DNA of 64,000 nucleotides from Hymenobacter cheonanensis (GCF_030581075.1 NZ_JAUQSW010000008.1:186001-250000), one strand, 5' to 3'; shown: positions 18,349-28,110, counted from the first letter of the stretch. The notes: a model not told the origin generated them from the sequence alone. Translations and numbers: made by a program.

Positions 18349-18525
18349 AAAAGTCGTTTTGTTAAAAAATGCTCGATGTGTAAGTCAGAGTTGCGGAATA
18401 TAAGTTGAAAAGCGGTTTTGTTCTTTCAAAGTACCAAGTGTATCTCTAGTTATCGGGGTGCCTATAGCTCAGGCGTAGAGAAAGCGATGGTTCAATCAAA
18501 TAGCCAGAATCAAAAATTAGGTAAA

Positions 18526-18924
18526 CTACTTCCCGCGCCGGTCACCCAGCAACTTGGGTACACTCCTTAATAGCAGCCAGGCAATAGCGCCGCTCACCGC
18601 CACCAGCGGCAGGGCCGAGGGCTGAATGGACCGGAAGCGGCTGCGGCCCTCGCGCAGCTCGATGTAGCCCACGGGCGTGAGCAGCACACCGGCCCCGGCG
18701 CCCAGGCCGCCGCCGGTAGATTTGCCTTCCTTCGTGCCGCTACCCCCGCCACCGCCGAAGCCGTAGCTGGCCTTAGCCACCGGAATGACCGTGATGCCGT
18801 CGCGCTCGACGGGCGTGCCATACACGGCCTGGGCCGTGGCGGAGGTGGTGAGTTGCTGGCTCAGGCGTTCGAGCAGAGCAGCGGCCGGGGGGGCGGGGGC
18901 AGCAGGATTTTCCATGAGGGACAA
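18526..18924 (-). CDS. GerW/YtfJ-like protein
   Basis: 132 residues. VYGTPVERDGITVIPVAKASYGFGGG followed by a Gly-rich loop is the signature of the GerW (YtfJ) family, named from Bacillus spores but common in non-sporulating bacteria. A hydrophobic tail (LVAVSGAIAWLLLRSV) near the C-terminus may anchor it in the membrane. Function outside spores is unknown. It is 17 bases from the end of the methylmalonyl-CoA mutase operon on the same strand. Confidence 0.8.
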   Translation of the reverse strand: MSLMENPAAPAPPAAALLERLSQQLTTSATAQAVYGTPVERDGITVIPVAKASYGFGGGGGSGTKEGKSTGGGLGAGAGVLLTPVGYIELREGRSRFRSIQPSALPLVAVSGAIAWLLLRSVPKLLGDRRGK

Positions 18925-18941
18925 AGAAAAATAGCGGGTGA

Positions 18942-21050
18942 TTAAAGCTTGCCTAGAATTTCCAGCGCGGCCTTGGCTATCACGGTGCCTGGGCCGTAGA
19001 TGCCGGCCACGCCCGCGTCGTAGAGCTGCTGGTAGTCCTGGGGCGGAATGACGCCGCCGGCGATGACGAGAATGTCGGGGCGACCTTCTTGGGCTAGCTC
19101 ATGGATGAGCTGGGGCAGCAGCGTGTTGTGGCCGGCGGCCAGGCTGCTCACGCCCACCACGTGCACGTCGTTATCCACGGCCTGGCGGGCTACCTCGGCG
19201 GGGGTTTGAAAGAGGGGCGCCAAATCCACGTCGAAGCCCACGTCGGCAAAGGAAGTGGCGATGATTTTGGCACCGCGGTCGTGGCCATCTTGGCCCATTT
19301 TGGCCACGAGCATGCGGGGGCGACGGCCCTCGCGGGCGGCGAAATCCTCGGCCGCGCGGCGGGCCTGGGCAAAGTCGGCGTTGTCGCTCATGCCCTGCTG
19401 GTAGATGCCCTGCACGGTACGGCTGGTGGCCTGGTGGCGGCCCCAGGCCGCTTCGAGCGCATCGGAAATTTCGCCAAGGGTAGCGCGGGCGCGGGCGGCG
19501 GTCACGGCTAGGGCCAGCAGGTTTTGGGAAGTGTCGGTAGCGGCGGCGGTGAGGGCGGCCAGGGCCGCCTGCACCGCCTCATTGTCGCGCTCGGCGCGGA
19601 TTTTCTGCAGCCGGGCTACCTGGCTTTCGCGCACCGCGTCGTTGTCGATTTGCAGCACGTCGAGCGGGGCCTCGCCCTCGGGGGCCAGGTATTTATTGAC
19701 GCCCACAATCACCTCCTGGCCGGTGTCGATGCGCGACTGCTTGCGGGCGGCGGCTTCTTCGATGCGCAGCTTGGGCAGGCCGGTTTCGATGGCCGCGGCC
19801 ATGCCGCCGAGGGCCTCCACTTCTTCCATCAGGGCCCAGGCCTGGTTGGCGAGGTCGGCGGTGAGGCTTTCCACGTAGTACGAGCCGCCCCAGGGGTCTA
19901 CTACTTTGGTGATGTCGGTTTCGTACTGCAAATACAACTGGGTGTTGCGGGCAATGCGGGCCGAGAAGTCGGTGGGCAGGGCTAGGGCCTCATCGAGGGC
20001 ATTGGTGTGCAGGCTCTGGGTGCCGCCGAGGGCCGCGGCCAGGGCTTCCACGGTGGTGCGGGCCACGTTGTTGAAGGGGTCCTGGGCGGTGAGCGAGTAG
20101 CCTGAAGTCTGGCAGTGCGTGCGCAGGGCCAGGCTTTTCTCGCTCTTGGGCTCGAATTGCTTGATGAGCTTGGCCCACAGCAGGCGGCCAGCGCGCAGCT
20201 TGGCAATTTCCAGGAAGTGGTTCATGCCGATGCCCCAGAAGAAGGAGAGGCGCGGGGCAAAGTCGTCAATCTTGAGGCCCGCCGCCAGCCCGGCGCGCAC
20301 GTACTGCAAGCCATCGGCCAGGGTGTAGGCCAGCTCCAGCTCGGCAGTGGCGCCGGCCTCGTGCATGTGGTAGCCCGAGATGCTGATGCTGTTGAACTTG
20401 GGCATATGCTCGGCCGTGTAGGCGAAGATGTCGGCGATGAGCCGCATGCTCGGCGCGGGCGGGTAGATGTAGGTGTTGCGCACCATAAACTCCTTCAGAA
20501 TGTCGTTCTGAATCGTGCCCGTCAGCTTCTCGGGTGGCACACCCTGCTCCTCGGCCGCCACGATGAAGAAGGCTAGCACCGGCAGCACGGCCCCGTTCAT
20601 GGTCATGCTAACTGACATTTCGCCCAGCGGAATCTGGTCGAACAGGATTTTCATGTCCTCCACCGAGTCGATGGCCACGCCGGCCTTGCCCACGTCGCCC
20701 ACCACGCGGGGGTGGTCCGAGTCGTAGCCCCGGTGCGTAGCCAGGTCGAAGGCCACGCTCAGGCCCTTCTGCCCGCCGGCCAGGTTGCGCCGGTAAAAGG
20801 CGTTCGACTCCTCGGCCGTGGAAAAGCCCGCGTACTGGCGCACGGTCCAGGGCGAGCGCACGTACATGCTGGCATAAGGGCCTCGTAGATAAGGGGCTAT
20901 GCCCGCACCAAAGCCCAGGTGCGGCAGGTGCGCCACCTCGGCAGCCGTGTACACGGCCGGCCCGGCGCTGGGGTAATCGGTGGGCTTGGGCGCGGGCCGG
21001 AGGCTAGCGGCGTCGTAGGCAATAGTGGAAAAGTCGGGGCGGGAATTCAT
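18942..21050 (-). CDS. Methylmalonyl-CoA mutase, large (B12-binding) subunit
   Basis: 702 residues, the normal length. The enzyme interconverts methylmalonyl-CoA and succinyl-CoA with adenosylcobalamin. The N-terminal TIM barrel contains [22 protein letters not shown], and the C-terminal cobalamin domain has [16 protein letters not shown] (DxHxxG), with the GG-type motifs in [12 protein letters not shown]. It is the second gene after the small subunit on the same strand, so the two form a heterodimer. A 34-bp perfect inverted repeat sits between them. Confidence 0.96.
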   Translation of the reverse strand: MNSRPDFSTIAYDAASLRPAPKPTDYPSAGPAVYTAAEVAHLPHLGFGAGIAPYLRGPYASMYVRSPWTVRQYAGFSTAEESNAFYRRNLAGGQKGLSVAFDLATHRGYDSDHPRVVGDVGKAGVAIDSVEDMKILFDQIPLGEMSVSMTMNGAVLPVLAFFIVAAEEQGVPPEKLTGTIQNDILKEFMVRNTYIYPPAPSMRLIADIFAYTAEHMPKFNSISISGYHMHEAGATAELELAYTLADGLQYVRAGLAAGLKIDDFAPRLSFFWGIGMNHFLEIAKLRAGRLLWAKLIKQFEPKSEKSLALRTHCQTSGYSLTAQDPFNNVARTTVEALAAALGGTQSLHTNALDEALALPTDFSARIARNTQLYLQYETDITKVVDPWGGSYYVESLTADLANQAWALMEEVEALGGMAAAIETGLPKLRIEEAAARKQSRIDTGQEVIVGVNKYLAPEGEAPLDVLQIDNDAVRESQVARLQKIRAERDNEAVQAALAALTAAATDTSQNLLALAVTAARARATLGEISDALEAAWGRHQATSRTVQGIYQQGMSDNADFAQARRAAEDFAAREGRRPRMLVAKMGQDGHDRGAKIIATSFADVGFDVDLAPLFQTPAEVARQAVDNDVHVVGVSSLAAGHNTLLPQLIHELAQEGRPDILVIAGGVIPPQDYQQLYDAGVAGIYGPGTVIAKAALEILGKL

Positions 21051-21072
21051 AGAAATTACTAACGTATCCGGT

Positions 21073-21170
21073 TGTCATTGCGAGGAGGAACGACGAAGCA
21101 ATCGCATCAAAACGAGGATTCAACGAGCCGTTCGGGTGCGATTGCTTCGTCGTTCCTCCTCGCAATGACA
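21073..21170. repeat. 34-bp perfect inverted repeat, TGTCATTGCGAGGAGG family
   Basis: Arms 21073-21106 and 21137-21170 are perfect reverse complements over 34 bases (beginning TGTCATTGCGAGG), with a 30-base loop. It lies inside the mutase operon, between small and large subunit genes, so any hairpin would form in the shared transcript. Confidence 0.9.
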
Positions 21171-21177
21171 GGCGTTT

Positions 21178-22983
21178 TTACCGCCCTTGCAGCCTGGCCA
21201 ATACCTCTTCCGTGCGGTGGCCTTCCACCACAAATTCTTTGAAGCCGAACACCCGCACGGCCTCCAGCAGCGTAGCCAGGTCGGAGGTGATGAGTGCGGG
21301 CACGTCGAAGACGTGGCCGGCGGGCACCTGCTGCACCACCCGCGCCAGGTGGTCGAACTGCTCGGGGCGGGCGTACATGAGGGTGGCTTCCTCGGGCTTG
21401 GAAAACAGTATCGAGTACGACTCGGGGGCAATGTCGGACGCGGGCGGCGCGGCCGCGCGCTCGCTAGGGTGCAGCAGGTGCCAGAAGGCATCGGCGATGT
21501 CCTCGTTTACGCGGGCGCCGCCCAGCAGCACGAGGGTGGCCTGCTTGTCCTGGTTGGCGCGGCGCTCGAAGTGCAGGGCCGTGGCCAAGCGCAGCACCTC
21601 GCTGGGGTAGGTGGCGCGGGTGGTGTCGAAGTCGCGCGAGCGCAGCAGCTGCTTGGGCTGGAAATCGAACTTCTCGTTCGGGTTCTGGAAGCGGTTGGTG
21701 CCCACCACCACATCCTGCCCGGTGGCAATGCGCTTGAATTTTTCGAGGCCGGCCTGGCTCACGGCTTCCAGGGCGCGGGCGCGGGCGTGCAGCATGCCGC
21801 CCTGGGCCTCAAGGGCCTGAAACTCGGTCCAGGCGGCGCGGGCCAGCTCGTCGGTCAGGGTTTCGAGAAAGTAGGAGCCGGCGGCCGGGTCGGCCACCCA
21901 GTCGAGGTGGGCCTCGTCTTTGAGGATAACGGGCAGGTTGCGGGCCAGCCGGGCGCTAAACTCGTTGGGCGCCTGGTAGAGGCAGTCGAAAGCCGCCACC
22001 TGAATGGAGTCGGCCCCGCCGAGCACGGCGCTCATGGCCTCGGTGGTATGGCGCAGCAGGTTGGTGTGCGGGTCGAGGGTGGTCTGCGTCCAGGTCGAAG
22101 TAGTGGCATGAATGGGCAGCGCGGCCGCGCCCGCCGCCGGCAGCCCGTGGGCGTGTAGCAGCGTGGCCCACAGCCGGCGCGCCGCCCGCAGCCGGGCCAT
22201 TTCGGGGAAGTAGCTGGGCCCGATGGCAAAATCGAGGTGGATGGCCCGCGCCACGTCGGCCGGGGTAAGGCCGCTGGCCTCGTCGGGCAGCTCGGCCAGC
22301 ATGGCAGCGGCGGTGCTCAGGCTGAAGGCCAGCTGCTGCGTGAGCGTTGCGCCCCGGTTGCCGAAATACGTCCCGTTCACGGCTAGGGTCGAAAACTCGG
22401 GCCAGTCGCGCGCCAGCGCCAGGCAGCGCCGCAGCATGGTGCGGAAGGGCAGCAGCTCGGCCCCCTCGGGCACAGCCGTGGGCGCAAACCGCAGAAACCC
22501 TTGCAGCGGCTGGCCATTGCCGGCCGTGCGCAGGCGCTCCAGTAGTGCGTCAGGGCTGTGCAGCACGGTGTAGCCCACCCAGGTGGTAGCCAGGGGCAGG
22601 CGCTCGGCCAGCTCGGCCACGGCAAAGGCTACGGGGTCGGTATGAAATAAAAAGTGCAGGCCCTCGGCCCCGCGGGCCAGCGCATCGGCGCCCTGCTCTA
22701 TCTGGAGGCGGCCGTCGGTGCCGGCCGGCACCGTTAGGGCCACTACGTTGCGGCAGGAAGTGGGGCGCGGCGGCAGCGGGGCGGGCGCGCCGCCCAGGGT
22801 GGCCAGGGCCTCGCGGTGGTAAAAAGGCTCGGCCACCAGGCCATCGGGCAGCGTCCAGCGCAGGCTGGCGGGGTCGGCGCCCTTGGCTTCGCGGGCTAGC
22901 TGGGCCTGCCACTGGGCGGTAGTGACGGGCGCAAACTCGGGAAAAGAAACGGGTGGGGTAGGTGGCAGGGAAGAGTCAGTCAT
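21178..22983 (-). CDS. Methylmalonyl-CoA mutase, small subunit
   Basis: 601 residues from ATG 22981-22983 (MTDSSLPPTPPVSF). Open frame extends upstream to 23088, but that stretch overlaps the promoter of the divergent gene and is not conserved-looking. It is homologous to the large subunit barrel (YLETLTDELARAAWTEF) and keeps a cobalamin-like fold at the C-terminus, but has no DxHxxG motif, as expected for the non-B12-binding partner. Confidence 0.93.
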   Translation of the reverse strand: MTDSSLPPTPPVSFPEFAPVTTAQWQAQLAREAKGADPASLRWTLPDGLVAEPFYHREALATLGGAPAPLPPRPTSCRNVVALTVPAGTDGRLQIEQGADALARGAEGLHFLFHTDPVAFAVAELAERLPLATTWVGYTVLHSPDALLERLRTAGNGQPLQGFLRFAPTAVPEGAELLPFRTMLRRCLALARDWPEFSTLAVNGTYFGNRGATLTQQLAFSLSTAAAMLAELPDEASGLTPADVARAIHLDFAIGPSYFPEMARLRAARRLWATLLHAHGLPAAGAAALPIHATTSTWTQTTLDPHTNLLRHTTEAMSAVLGGADSIQVAAFDCLYQAPNEFSARLARNLPVILKDEAHLDWVADPAAGSYFLETLTDELARAAWTEFQALEAQGGMLHARARALEAVSQAGLEKFKRIATGQDVVVGTNRFQNPNEKFDFQPKQLLRSRDFDTTRATYPSEVLRLATALHFERRANQDKQATLVLLGGARVNEDIADAFWHLLHPSERAAAPPASDIAPESYSILFSKPEEATLMYARPEQFDHLARVVQQVPAGHVFDVPALITSDLATLLEAVRVFGFKEFVVEGHRTEEVLARLQGR

Positions 22984-23067
22984 AAGCAAGTGGGCCGCGG
23001 GCAGCGCGGCGGTGGCGCCCGCCCGCAGGCCCCGCAAGATACCATGCACCCTAGCATACGCGGCTGC

Positions 23068-23098
23068 TTGCCGGCGGGCGGAGGGCACGCTATCTTTG
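23068..23098 (+). promoter_or_regulatory. Bacteroidota-type promoter
   Basis: TATCTTTG at 23091-23098 fits the -7 consensus TAnnTTTG, and TTG at 23068-23070 lies 20 bases upstream as the -33 element. The start codon of the beta-barrel gene is 35 bases further on. Confidence 0.7.
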
Positions 23099-23132
23099 TC
23101 GGATTTGCTTTATAGGAGCATTGAATTTTTAT

Positions 23133-24413
23133 ATGAAAAACAACTACTTTATCGGGAGCGCGCTGCTAGCCCTGGCTGCTATTACTACCACTGCCTACGC
23201 GCAAGCCAGCTACCAGCCCGGCTACGTGGTAACGCTGGCCGGCGATACGGTGCGCGGCCAGGTGCAGGAGGTAAGCGCCCGGCGCAACAGCGTGTTGTGC
23301 CGCTTTCGCCCCGCCGCCACCGGCCCCATTACCGATTATGCCCCCGCCAGCCTGCGGGCCTACGGCATCGTGCACGGCGCCACCTACCGGGCGCGGGCCG
23401 TGCCGCCGGCCGACCCGGCTGCGGGGGCCAGCGCCCCGCAGCAGCTGTTTCTGGAAGTGCTGGTGCCCGGCCCGGCGCAGCTCTACAGCAGCCGCGACCA
23501 GCCCGGCCACACGCGCTACTTTGTGGCCGTGGGCGCCCCCGGCGCCCGCCTGCGGGAGCTAGCGGAGCGGCGCGAAAAAACCTTCGGCAACGGGCCGGAT
23601 ACCTACGAAACTCGCTCGCTCTACCGCGATACGCTGGCTGCCGCCCTGCGCGCCTGCCCCGCCGTGCAGGTGCAGCTGCCGCAGCTGTCTTTTCAGCAGG
23701 CGGCCCTGGCGCGGGTCATCACGCAGTACAATGCCTGCGTGGGCGGGCCGGCGGCCGTGGCGGCCCCACCCCCCGCCCGGCGGCCGGGCGCGGTGCTGAG
23801 CGTGCTGGCCGGCTACCAGGCTGGCACTATGAAGCTGAGCGGCGGCGATTCCTTTTTTCAGCTGGCGCCGCCGCTGCACCAGGCCAGCCCCGTGGCCGGG
23901 CTGGGCCTCACCCTGGCGCTGCCCCACACGCGGCGCACCATGAGCGTGCGGCTGGAAGCTACATATGCCCACGAGGTGTACGATGGCGAGTACGCGGGTA
24001 TTCCGAACACGGCGGCCCTGCCCACCCAGCGCGTTAATAACTACCACTTCGACCTGCAGTATATACACGTGCCCATTATGCTGCGCTACACCCTCATGCG
24101 CAGCCCGCGCCTGCGGCCCTTTATAGAGGCCGGCGGGGTATATCACCGGCTCTGGCAGACAAAATCGACCTTTAGCGTGCAAACCGGAACCGGAGCGCTC
24201 GTTAGCCTCCCGTACTTCGCCGAAGGCGATGTGCAGTACAACCAGTTTGGCCTGCAAGCCGGGGCCGGGCTGAGCGTGCCCGTTATCGGCGAGCGGCGCC
24301 TGGCGCTCCTGGCCCGGGTGGCTACCTCCAATGGCCTGAGCAACTACACGGGAGTGGCGTCGCCGATTACCTATTTCTCCGTGCTGCTGGGCCTGGATGT
24401 AAGCAAGCCCTGA
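23133..24413 (+). CDS. Outer membrane beta-barrel protein, PorT-like
   Basis: 426 residues from ATG 23133 (MKNNYFIGSALLALAAITTTAYAQ signal region). The middle part (residues 30-200) is of unknown type, starting YQPGYVVTLAGDTVRGQV, a motif common in Bacteroidota surface proteins. Residues 220-426 alternate as amphipathic strands typical of an outer-membrane beta barrel, ending in YFSVLLGLDVSKP. Role unknown. It has a well-formed promoter of its own. Confidence 0.75.
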   Translation: MKNNYFIGSALLALAAITTTAYAQASYQPGYVVTLAGDTVRGQVQEVSARRNSVLCRFRPAATGPITDYAPASLRAYGIVHGATYRARAVPPADPAAGASAPQQLFLEVLVPGPAQLYSSRDQPGHTRYFVAVGAPGARLRELAERREKTFGNGPDTYETRSLYRDTLAAALRACPAVQVQLPQLSFQQAALARVITQYNACVGGPAAVAAPPPARRPGAVLSVLAGYQAGTMKLSGGDSFFQLAPPLHQASPVAGLGLTLALPHTRRTMSVRLEATYAHEVYDGEYAGIPNTAALPTQRVNNYHFDLQYIHVPIMLRYTLMRSPRLRPFIEAGGVYHRLWQTKSTFSVQTGTGALVSLPYFAEGDVQYNQFGLQAGAGLSVPVIGERRLALLARVATSNGLSNYTGVASPITYFSVLLGLDVSKP

Positions 24414-24535
24414 CCCAGCCTGCGGGCCGGGCCGGGGCTGGGGCTCGCTTCCGGAAAACCAAGCTCCGCTAGCCAACTTTGCGGCAAATTGTCCGTCCTT
24501 TGCGGGCTCTTTCCGTCTTCTACTATCGATTGCCG

Positions 24536-25306
24536 ATGCACTTCGTTGAAACGCGCCGCCGGGCAGTGCTAGTTGCGCTGGCCCTAGGCAGCCTCGCCAC
24601 CGCCTGCCAGCGCGGTCCGCTGCAAGCCACCGCCCACCTGCCGGCCACCACCAGCCAGCCCGTGGGCAGCGCCATTGTGCCCGATGCCGGCGCGGCCGAC
24701 TACATCCGGCCCTTCCACGAGCAGGTCGAGAAGCAGATGCAGCAGGTCATTGGCCAGGCCCCGGTGGCGCTGGGCAAAAATCCCGGCGAGAACCCCATCG
24801 TCAACTTCGTGGCCGACTTGCAGCGCACCGCCGCCAGCCAGTATTTCAAGGGCGAAACCATTGAGCTAGGGGTGATGACCAACGGCGGCATGCGCAACGC
24901 GCTGCCCGCCGGCCCCATCACCATTGGCAATGCCTTCGAGCTTATGCCGTTCGAGAATGAGCTGGTGGTGCTGGAGGCCCCCGGCCCGGTGGTGCAGCAG
25001 CTGTTCGACTACTCGGCGCCCATCGGCATGGCCGTGTCGGGCGCCACCTACGCCGTGGGCCCCGATAAAAAGCCGCAGCAGATTCTCATCGGCGGCCAGC
25101 CTTTCGACCCCGCCAAAACCTACCGCATCGCGCTCTCCGACTACCTGGCCGGCGGCGGCGACCACATGGAGTTTCTCAAGGCCGCCAAGCTGCGCCACAC
25201 CGGGCTGCTGCTGCGCACCGTTATCATCGACCACATCAAGGCGCTCACTGCCGCCGGCCAGCCGGTTACGGCTAGGGTCGAGGGCCGGGTGCGGCCAGGT
25301 AACTGA
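24536..25306 (+). CDS. 5'-nucleotidase C-terminal-domain lipoprotein
   Basis: 256 residues from ATG 24536. LGSLATAC is a lipobox, so it is a lipoprotein. NPIVNFVADLQRTAA, GVMTNGGMRNALPAGPITIGNAFELMPFENELV and YLAGGGDHMEFL are the substrate-binding motifs of the UshA-type 5'-nucleotidase C-terminal domain. The metallophosphatase half is encoded by the next gene, so the enzyme appears split in two chains, in reverse order. Confidence 0.88.
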   Translation: MHFVETRRRAVLVALALGSLATACQRGPLQATAHLPATTSQPVGSAIVPDAGAADYIRPFHEQVEKQMQQVIGQAPVALGKNPGENPIVNFVADLQRTAASQYFKGETIELGVMTNGGMRNALPAGPITIGNAFELMPFENELVVLEAPGPVVQQLFDYSAPIGMAVSGATYAVGPDKKPQQILIGGQPFDPAKTYRIALSDYLAGGGDHMEFLKAAKLRHTGLLLRTVIIDHIKALTAAGQPVTARVEGRVRPGN

Positions 25307-25320
25307 TAGCGCCAATACTC

Positions 25321-25416
25321 GTCATGCAGAGCGTAGCGAAGCATCACGCGTGGTGTAGTAATTTCTAACGTTTGTAGACGTCAGCACGCGAGATGCTTCG
25401 CTACGCTCTGCATGAC
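25321..25416. repeat. 25-bp perfect inverted repeat, GTCATGCAGAGCGTAGC family
   Basis: Arms 25321-25345 and 25392-25416 (GTCATGCAGAGCG...) pair perfectly, with about 46 bases between them. It lies between the two 5'-nucleotidase half genes. The outer GTCATG/CATGAC ends recall the GTCATTGCGAGG repeat at 21073, which suggests related families. Confidence 0.85.
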
Positions 25417-25461
25417 AGCCATTGGTAAGCGTAAATTCAAAGTAAAAAGCTAGTTGAACTC

Positions 25462-26388
25462 ATGCAGCGCCGTTCCTTCCTCCAAAAATCCATCCTCGGT
25501 ACCGCCGGCCTGAGCCTGCTCGGCCCCAGCCTCGTGGCCAACGCCGCCGGCAGCTCGTCGCGGCTGGTTATTCTGCACACCAACGACATGCACTCGCGCA
25601 TCGAGCCCTTTCCCGACAATGCCCCGCAGTGGGCCGGGCTAGGGGGCATGGCCCGGCGCGAGGCCCTCATCGACAGCATCCGCAAGCAGGAGCCCAACGT
25701 GCTGCTGCTCGACTCGGGCGACATCTGGCAGGGCACGCCGTACTTCAACTTCTTCCTGGGCGAAATCGAGTACAAGCTCATGAGCCGCATGAAATACGAC
25801 GCCAGCACCTTCGGCAACCACGATTTCGACAACGGCCTCGAAGGCTTGCAAAAACAATTGCCCAACGCCGGCTTTCCGTTTCTCATCGCCAACTACGACT
25901 TTTCGGGCACGCCAGTGGCCGGTAAATTCGCCCCGTACAAAGTTTTTGAGAAAGGCGGCGCCCGCATCGGCGTTTTTGGCCTCGGCATCGAGTTGAAGGG
26001 CCTAGTGGCCGACAAAAACTTCGGCGCCACCCAGTACCTCGACCCCGTAACGGTGGCCAAGGCCCAGGTGCAGCAGCTGCGCGAGCGCGAGCACTGCGAC
26101 ATGGTTATCTGCCTCTCGCACTTGGGCTACAAGTATGAGAGCGAGAAGCTTGACGACCGCAAGCTGGCCGCTCAGGTGGGCGGCATCGACCTCATTCTGG
26201 GGGGGCATACCCACACCTTTATGCCCGCGCCCGAGCCCATTACGGGGCCGGCCGGCCACGTCACGCTCATCAACCAAGTGGGCTGGTCGGGCATCAACCT
26301 GGGCCGCATCGACTATGATTTGCGACGCGGTGCCCAGCCGGTGCGCGCCACCGGCGCCCTGGTGCTGCCCGTGGGCGCTACCTGCTAG
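25462..26388 (+). CDS. Metallophosphatase, 5'-nucleotidase N-terminal domain, Tat-type signal
   Basis: 308 residues. The N-terminus MQRRSFLQKSILGTAGLSLLG has an RRSFLQK twin-arginine motif, so export in folded form is likely. The dinuclear metal site is visible in ILHTNDMHSRIEPF, LDSGDIWQGTPYF, FGNHDFDNG, and LSHLGYK with LGGHTHTF. With the preceding lipoprotein it makes up the two halves of a UshA-like periplasmic nucleotidase. Confidence 0.9.
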   Translation: MQRRSFLQKSILGTAGLSLLGPSLVANAAGSSSRLVILHTNDMHSRIEPFPDNAPQWAGLGGMARREALIDSIRKQEPNVLLLDSGDIWQGTPYFNFFLGEIEYKLMSRMKYDASTFGNHDFDNGLEGLQKQLPNAGFPFLIANYDFSGTPVAGKFAPYKVFEKGGARIGVFGLGIELKGLVADKNFGATQYLDPVTVAKAQVQQLREREHCDMVICLSHLGYKYESEKLDDRKLAAQVGGIDLILGGHTHTFMPAPEPITGPAGHVTLINQVGWSGINLGRIDYDLRRGAQPVRATGALVLPVGATC

Positions 26389-26392
26389 CCAG

Positions 26393-26488
26393 CCGATAAA
26401 AGCAAGCTTTTGGCGGCTTTTTTGTCTGCTGCTTTATGCGCAAATTTGTCCCCCCCAAGTCGGGCCGGTTACGTTACCGGCCCAACTT
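26393..26488 (+). terminator. Two hairpins between nucleotidase and dnaA
   Basis: GCCGATAAAAGC...GCTTTTGGCGGC followed by T6 (26393-26424) is a terminator for the upstream gene. A second hairpin, GGGCCGGT / ACCGGCCC (26462-26483), followed at 26494 by T7, precedes dnaA by 60 bases. Confidence 0.65.
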
Positions 26489-26543
26489 GGAGGGCTTTTT
26501 TTCGTTGCGGGCCCTTCGCCCAAGCTTGTTTTTTTTCACCTCC

Positions 26544-28073
26544 ATGTCGCAGGATTTCCGCACCGTTTGGGCCAGTTGCCTGCGTGTTATCCGCGCCGAG
26601 GTGGGCGAGCAGAGTTTCCGCACGTGGTTTGAGCCCATTTCGCCGGTCGAGCTACAGGGCAAGGTCCTCACCATCCAGGTGCCCAGCGTGTACTTCTACG
26701 AGTTTCTCGAAGAGCACTACGTGGAGGAACTCAAGCGCGCCATTTACCAGGAGCTAGGCCCCGAAGGCCGCCTCGAATACAGCGTGGTAGTAGACCAGGG
26801 CAACGCCCAGGCCTCGGCCAAAACCATGCACCTGCCGCCCACCCGCAAGGCCGCCCCCAACAACGCCGCCCCGCCCGAGCGGCCCCAGTACGGCACCGCG
26901 CCCGGCGGCGTGCAGCCCCCTAGCCGGCCCACGCCGGCGGCCCGCCACCTGGTGCCCGGCGGCAACACGGCCACGGCCGCCCAGGTAGCCGCCACCACGC
27001 TGCGCAACCCCTTCGACGCGGTGAAAACGATGGACCGCAACATCGTGCCCTCGCAGCTCAATACCACGTATACCTTTGATAACTACGTGGAGGGCGACTG
27101 CAACCGGCTAGCCCGCTCGGCTGGCCTCGCGGTGGCCAACAAGCCCGGCACCACCGCCTTCAACCCGCTGATGGTGTACGGCGGCGTGGGCCTGGGCAAA
27201 ACGCACCTCGTGCAGGCCATCGGCAACCACATCAAGGCCACGAACATGGAGAAGTTCGTGCTCTACGTCTCGGCCGAGAAGTTCACCAACCAGTTTATCG
27301 AAAGCCTGCAGCGCAACGCCGTGCAGGACTTCGCCAACTTCTACCTGCTCGTCGACGTGCTTATCCTCGACGACGTGCAGTTTCTGGCCAATAAGGGCAA
27401 GACCCAGGAGATGTTCTTCCACATCTTCAACCACTTGCACCAGGGCGGGCGCCAGATTGTGATGACCAGCGACCGCCCCCCGCGCGAGCTGCAAGGGCTG
27501 GAAGACCGCCTGCTCTCGCGCTTCAAATGGGGCCTCACCGCCGACGTGCAAAGCCCCGATTTCGAGACGCGCATCGCCATTATCCAGAACAAGGCGCAGC
27601 AGGACGGCATGGAAATCGCCCCGCAGGTAGTGGAGTACCTGGCCCACTCGGTGCCCACCAACGTGCGCGAGCTTGAAGGCGTGCTCACTACGCTGCTGGC
27701 CCAGAGCGTGCTCACGCGCCGCGATATCGACCTCGAAATGGCCAAAGGCGCCCTGCGCCACATTATTGAGGAGGTAGAAGCCGAGGTGAACGTGGACTTC
27801 ATCCAGAAAACGGTGGCCGACTACTTCAGCGTGCCCGTGGCGCTACTGAAGGAGAAAACCCGTAAGAAAGAAATAGTTACGGCCCGGCAGGTGGCCATGT
27901 ACTTCACCAAGGAGCACACCAACCATTCGCTCAAAACCATTGGCTACCACTTCGGCGGCCGCGACCACGCCACGGTTATCCACTCGGTGCAAACGGTGTC
28001 GGATTTGATAGACTCCGATAAGAAATTCAAGGAGCAAATCGCCGAGCTGCGCAAGAAATTTGTGCAGAAGTAG
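26544..28073 (+). CDS. dnaA: Chromosomal replication initiator DnaA
   Basis: 509 residues from ATG 26544 (MSQDFRTVWASC). Domain I (1-85), then a Pro/Ala/Thr-rich linker (about 90-160), then the AAA+ domain with Walker A GGVGLGKTHL and Walker B DVLILDDVQFLANKGKTQ. The C-terminal helix-turn-helix ends in FGGRDHATVIHS, the DnaA-box binding signature. It opens the origin DNA. No dnaN or other origin-linked gene is beside it, and I see no cluster of DnaA boxes in the 155 bases upstream. Confidence 0.97.
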   Translation: MSQDFRTVWASCLRVIRAEVGEQSFRTWFEPISPVELQGKVLTIQVPSVYFYEFLEEHYVEELKRAIYQELGPEGRLEYSVVVDQGNAQASAKTMHLPPTRKAAPNNAAPPERPQYGTAPGGVQPPSRPTPAARHLVPGGNTATAAQVAATTLRNPFDAVKTMDRNIVPSQLNTTYTFDNYVEGDCNRLARSAGLAVANKPGTTAFNPLMVYGGVGLGKTHLVQAIGNHIKATNMEKFVLYVSAEKFTNQFIESLQRNAVQDFANFYLLVDVLILDDVQFLANKGKTQEMFFHIFNHLHQGGRQIVMTSDRPPRELQGLEDRLLSRFKWGLTADVQSPDFETRIAIIQNKAQQDGMEIAPQVVEYLAHSVPTNVRELEGVLTTLLAQSVLTRRDIDLEMAKGALRHIIEEVEAEVNVDFIQKTVADYFSVPVALLKEKTRKKEIVTARQVAMYFTKEHTNHSLKTIGYHFGGRDHATVIHSVQTVSDLIDSDKKFKEQIAELRKKFVQK

Positions 28074-28110
28074 CACGCAGCTGTACCCGAATTTTACACA
28101 GAAACGTTAT

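Noticed and set aside
27970-27990. DnaA-box-like TTATCCACT inside dnaA as an origin
   Set aside because: It encodes the conserved ATVIHS motif of DnaA and there is no cluster of boxes around it.
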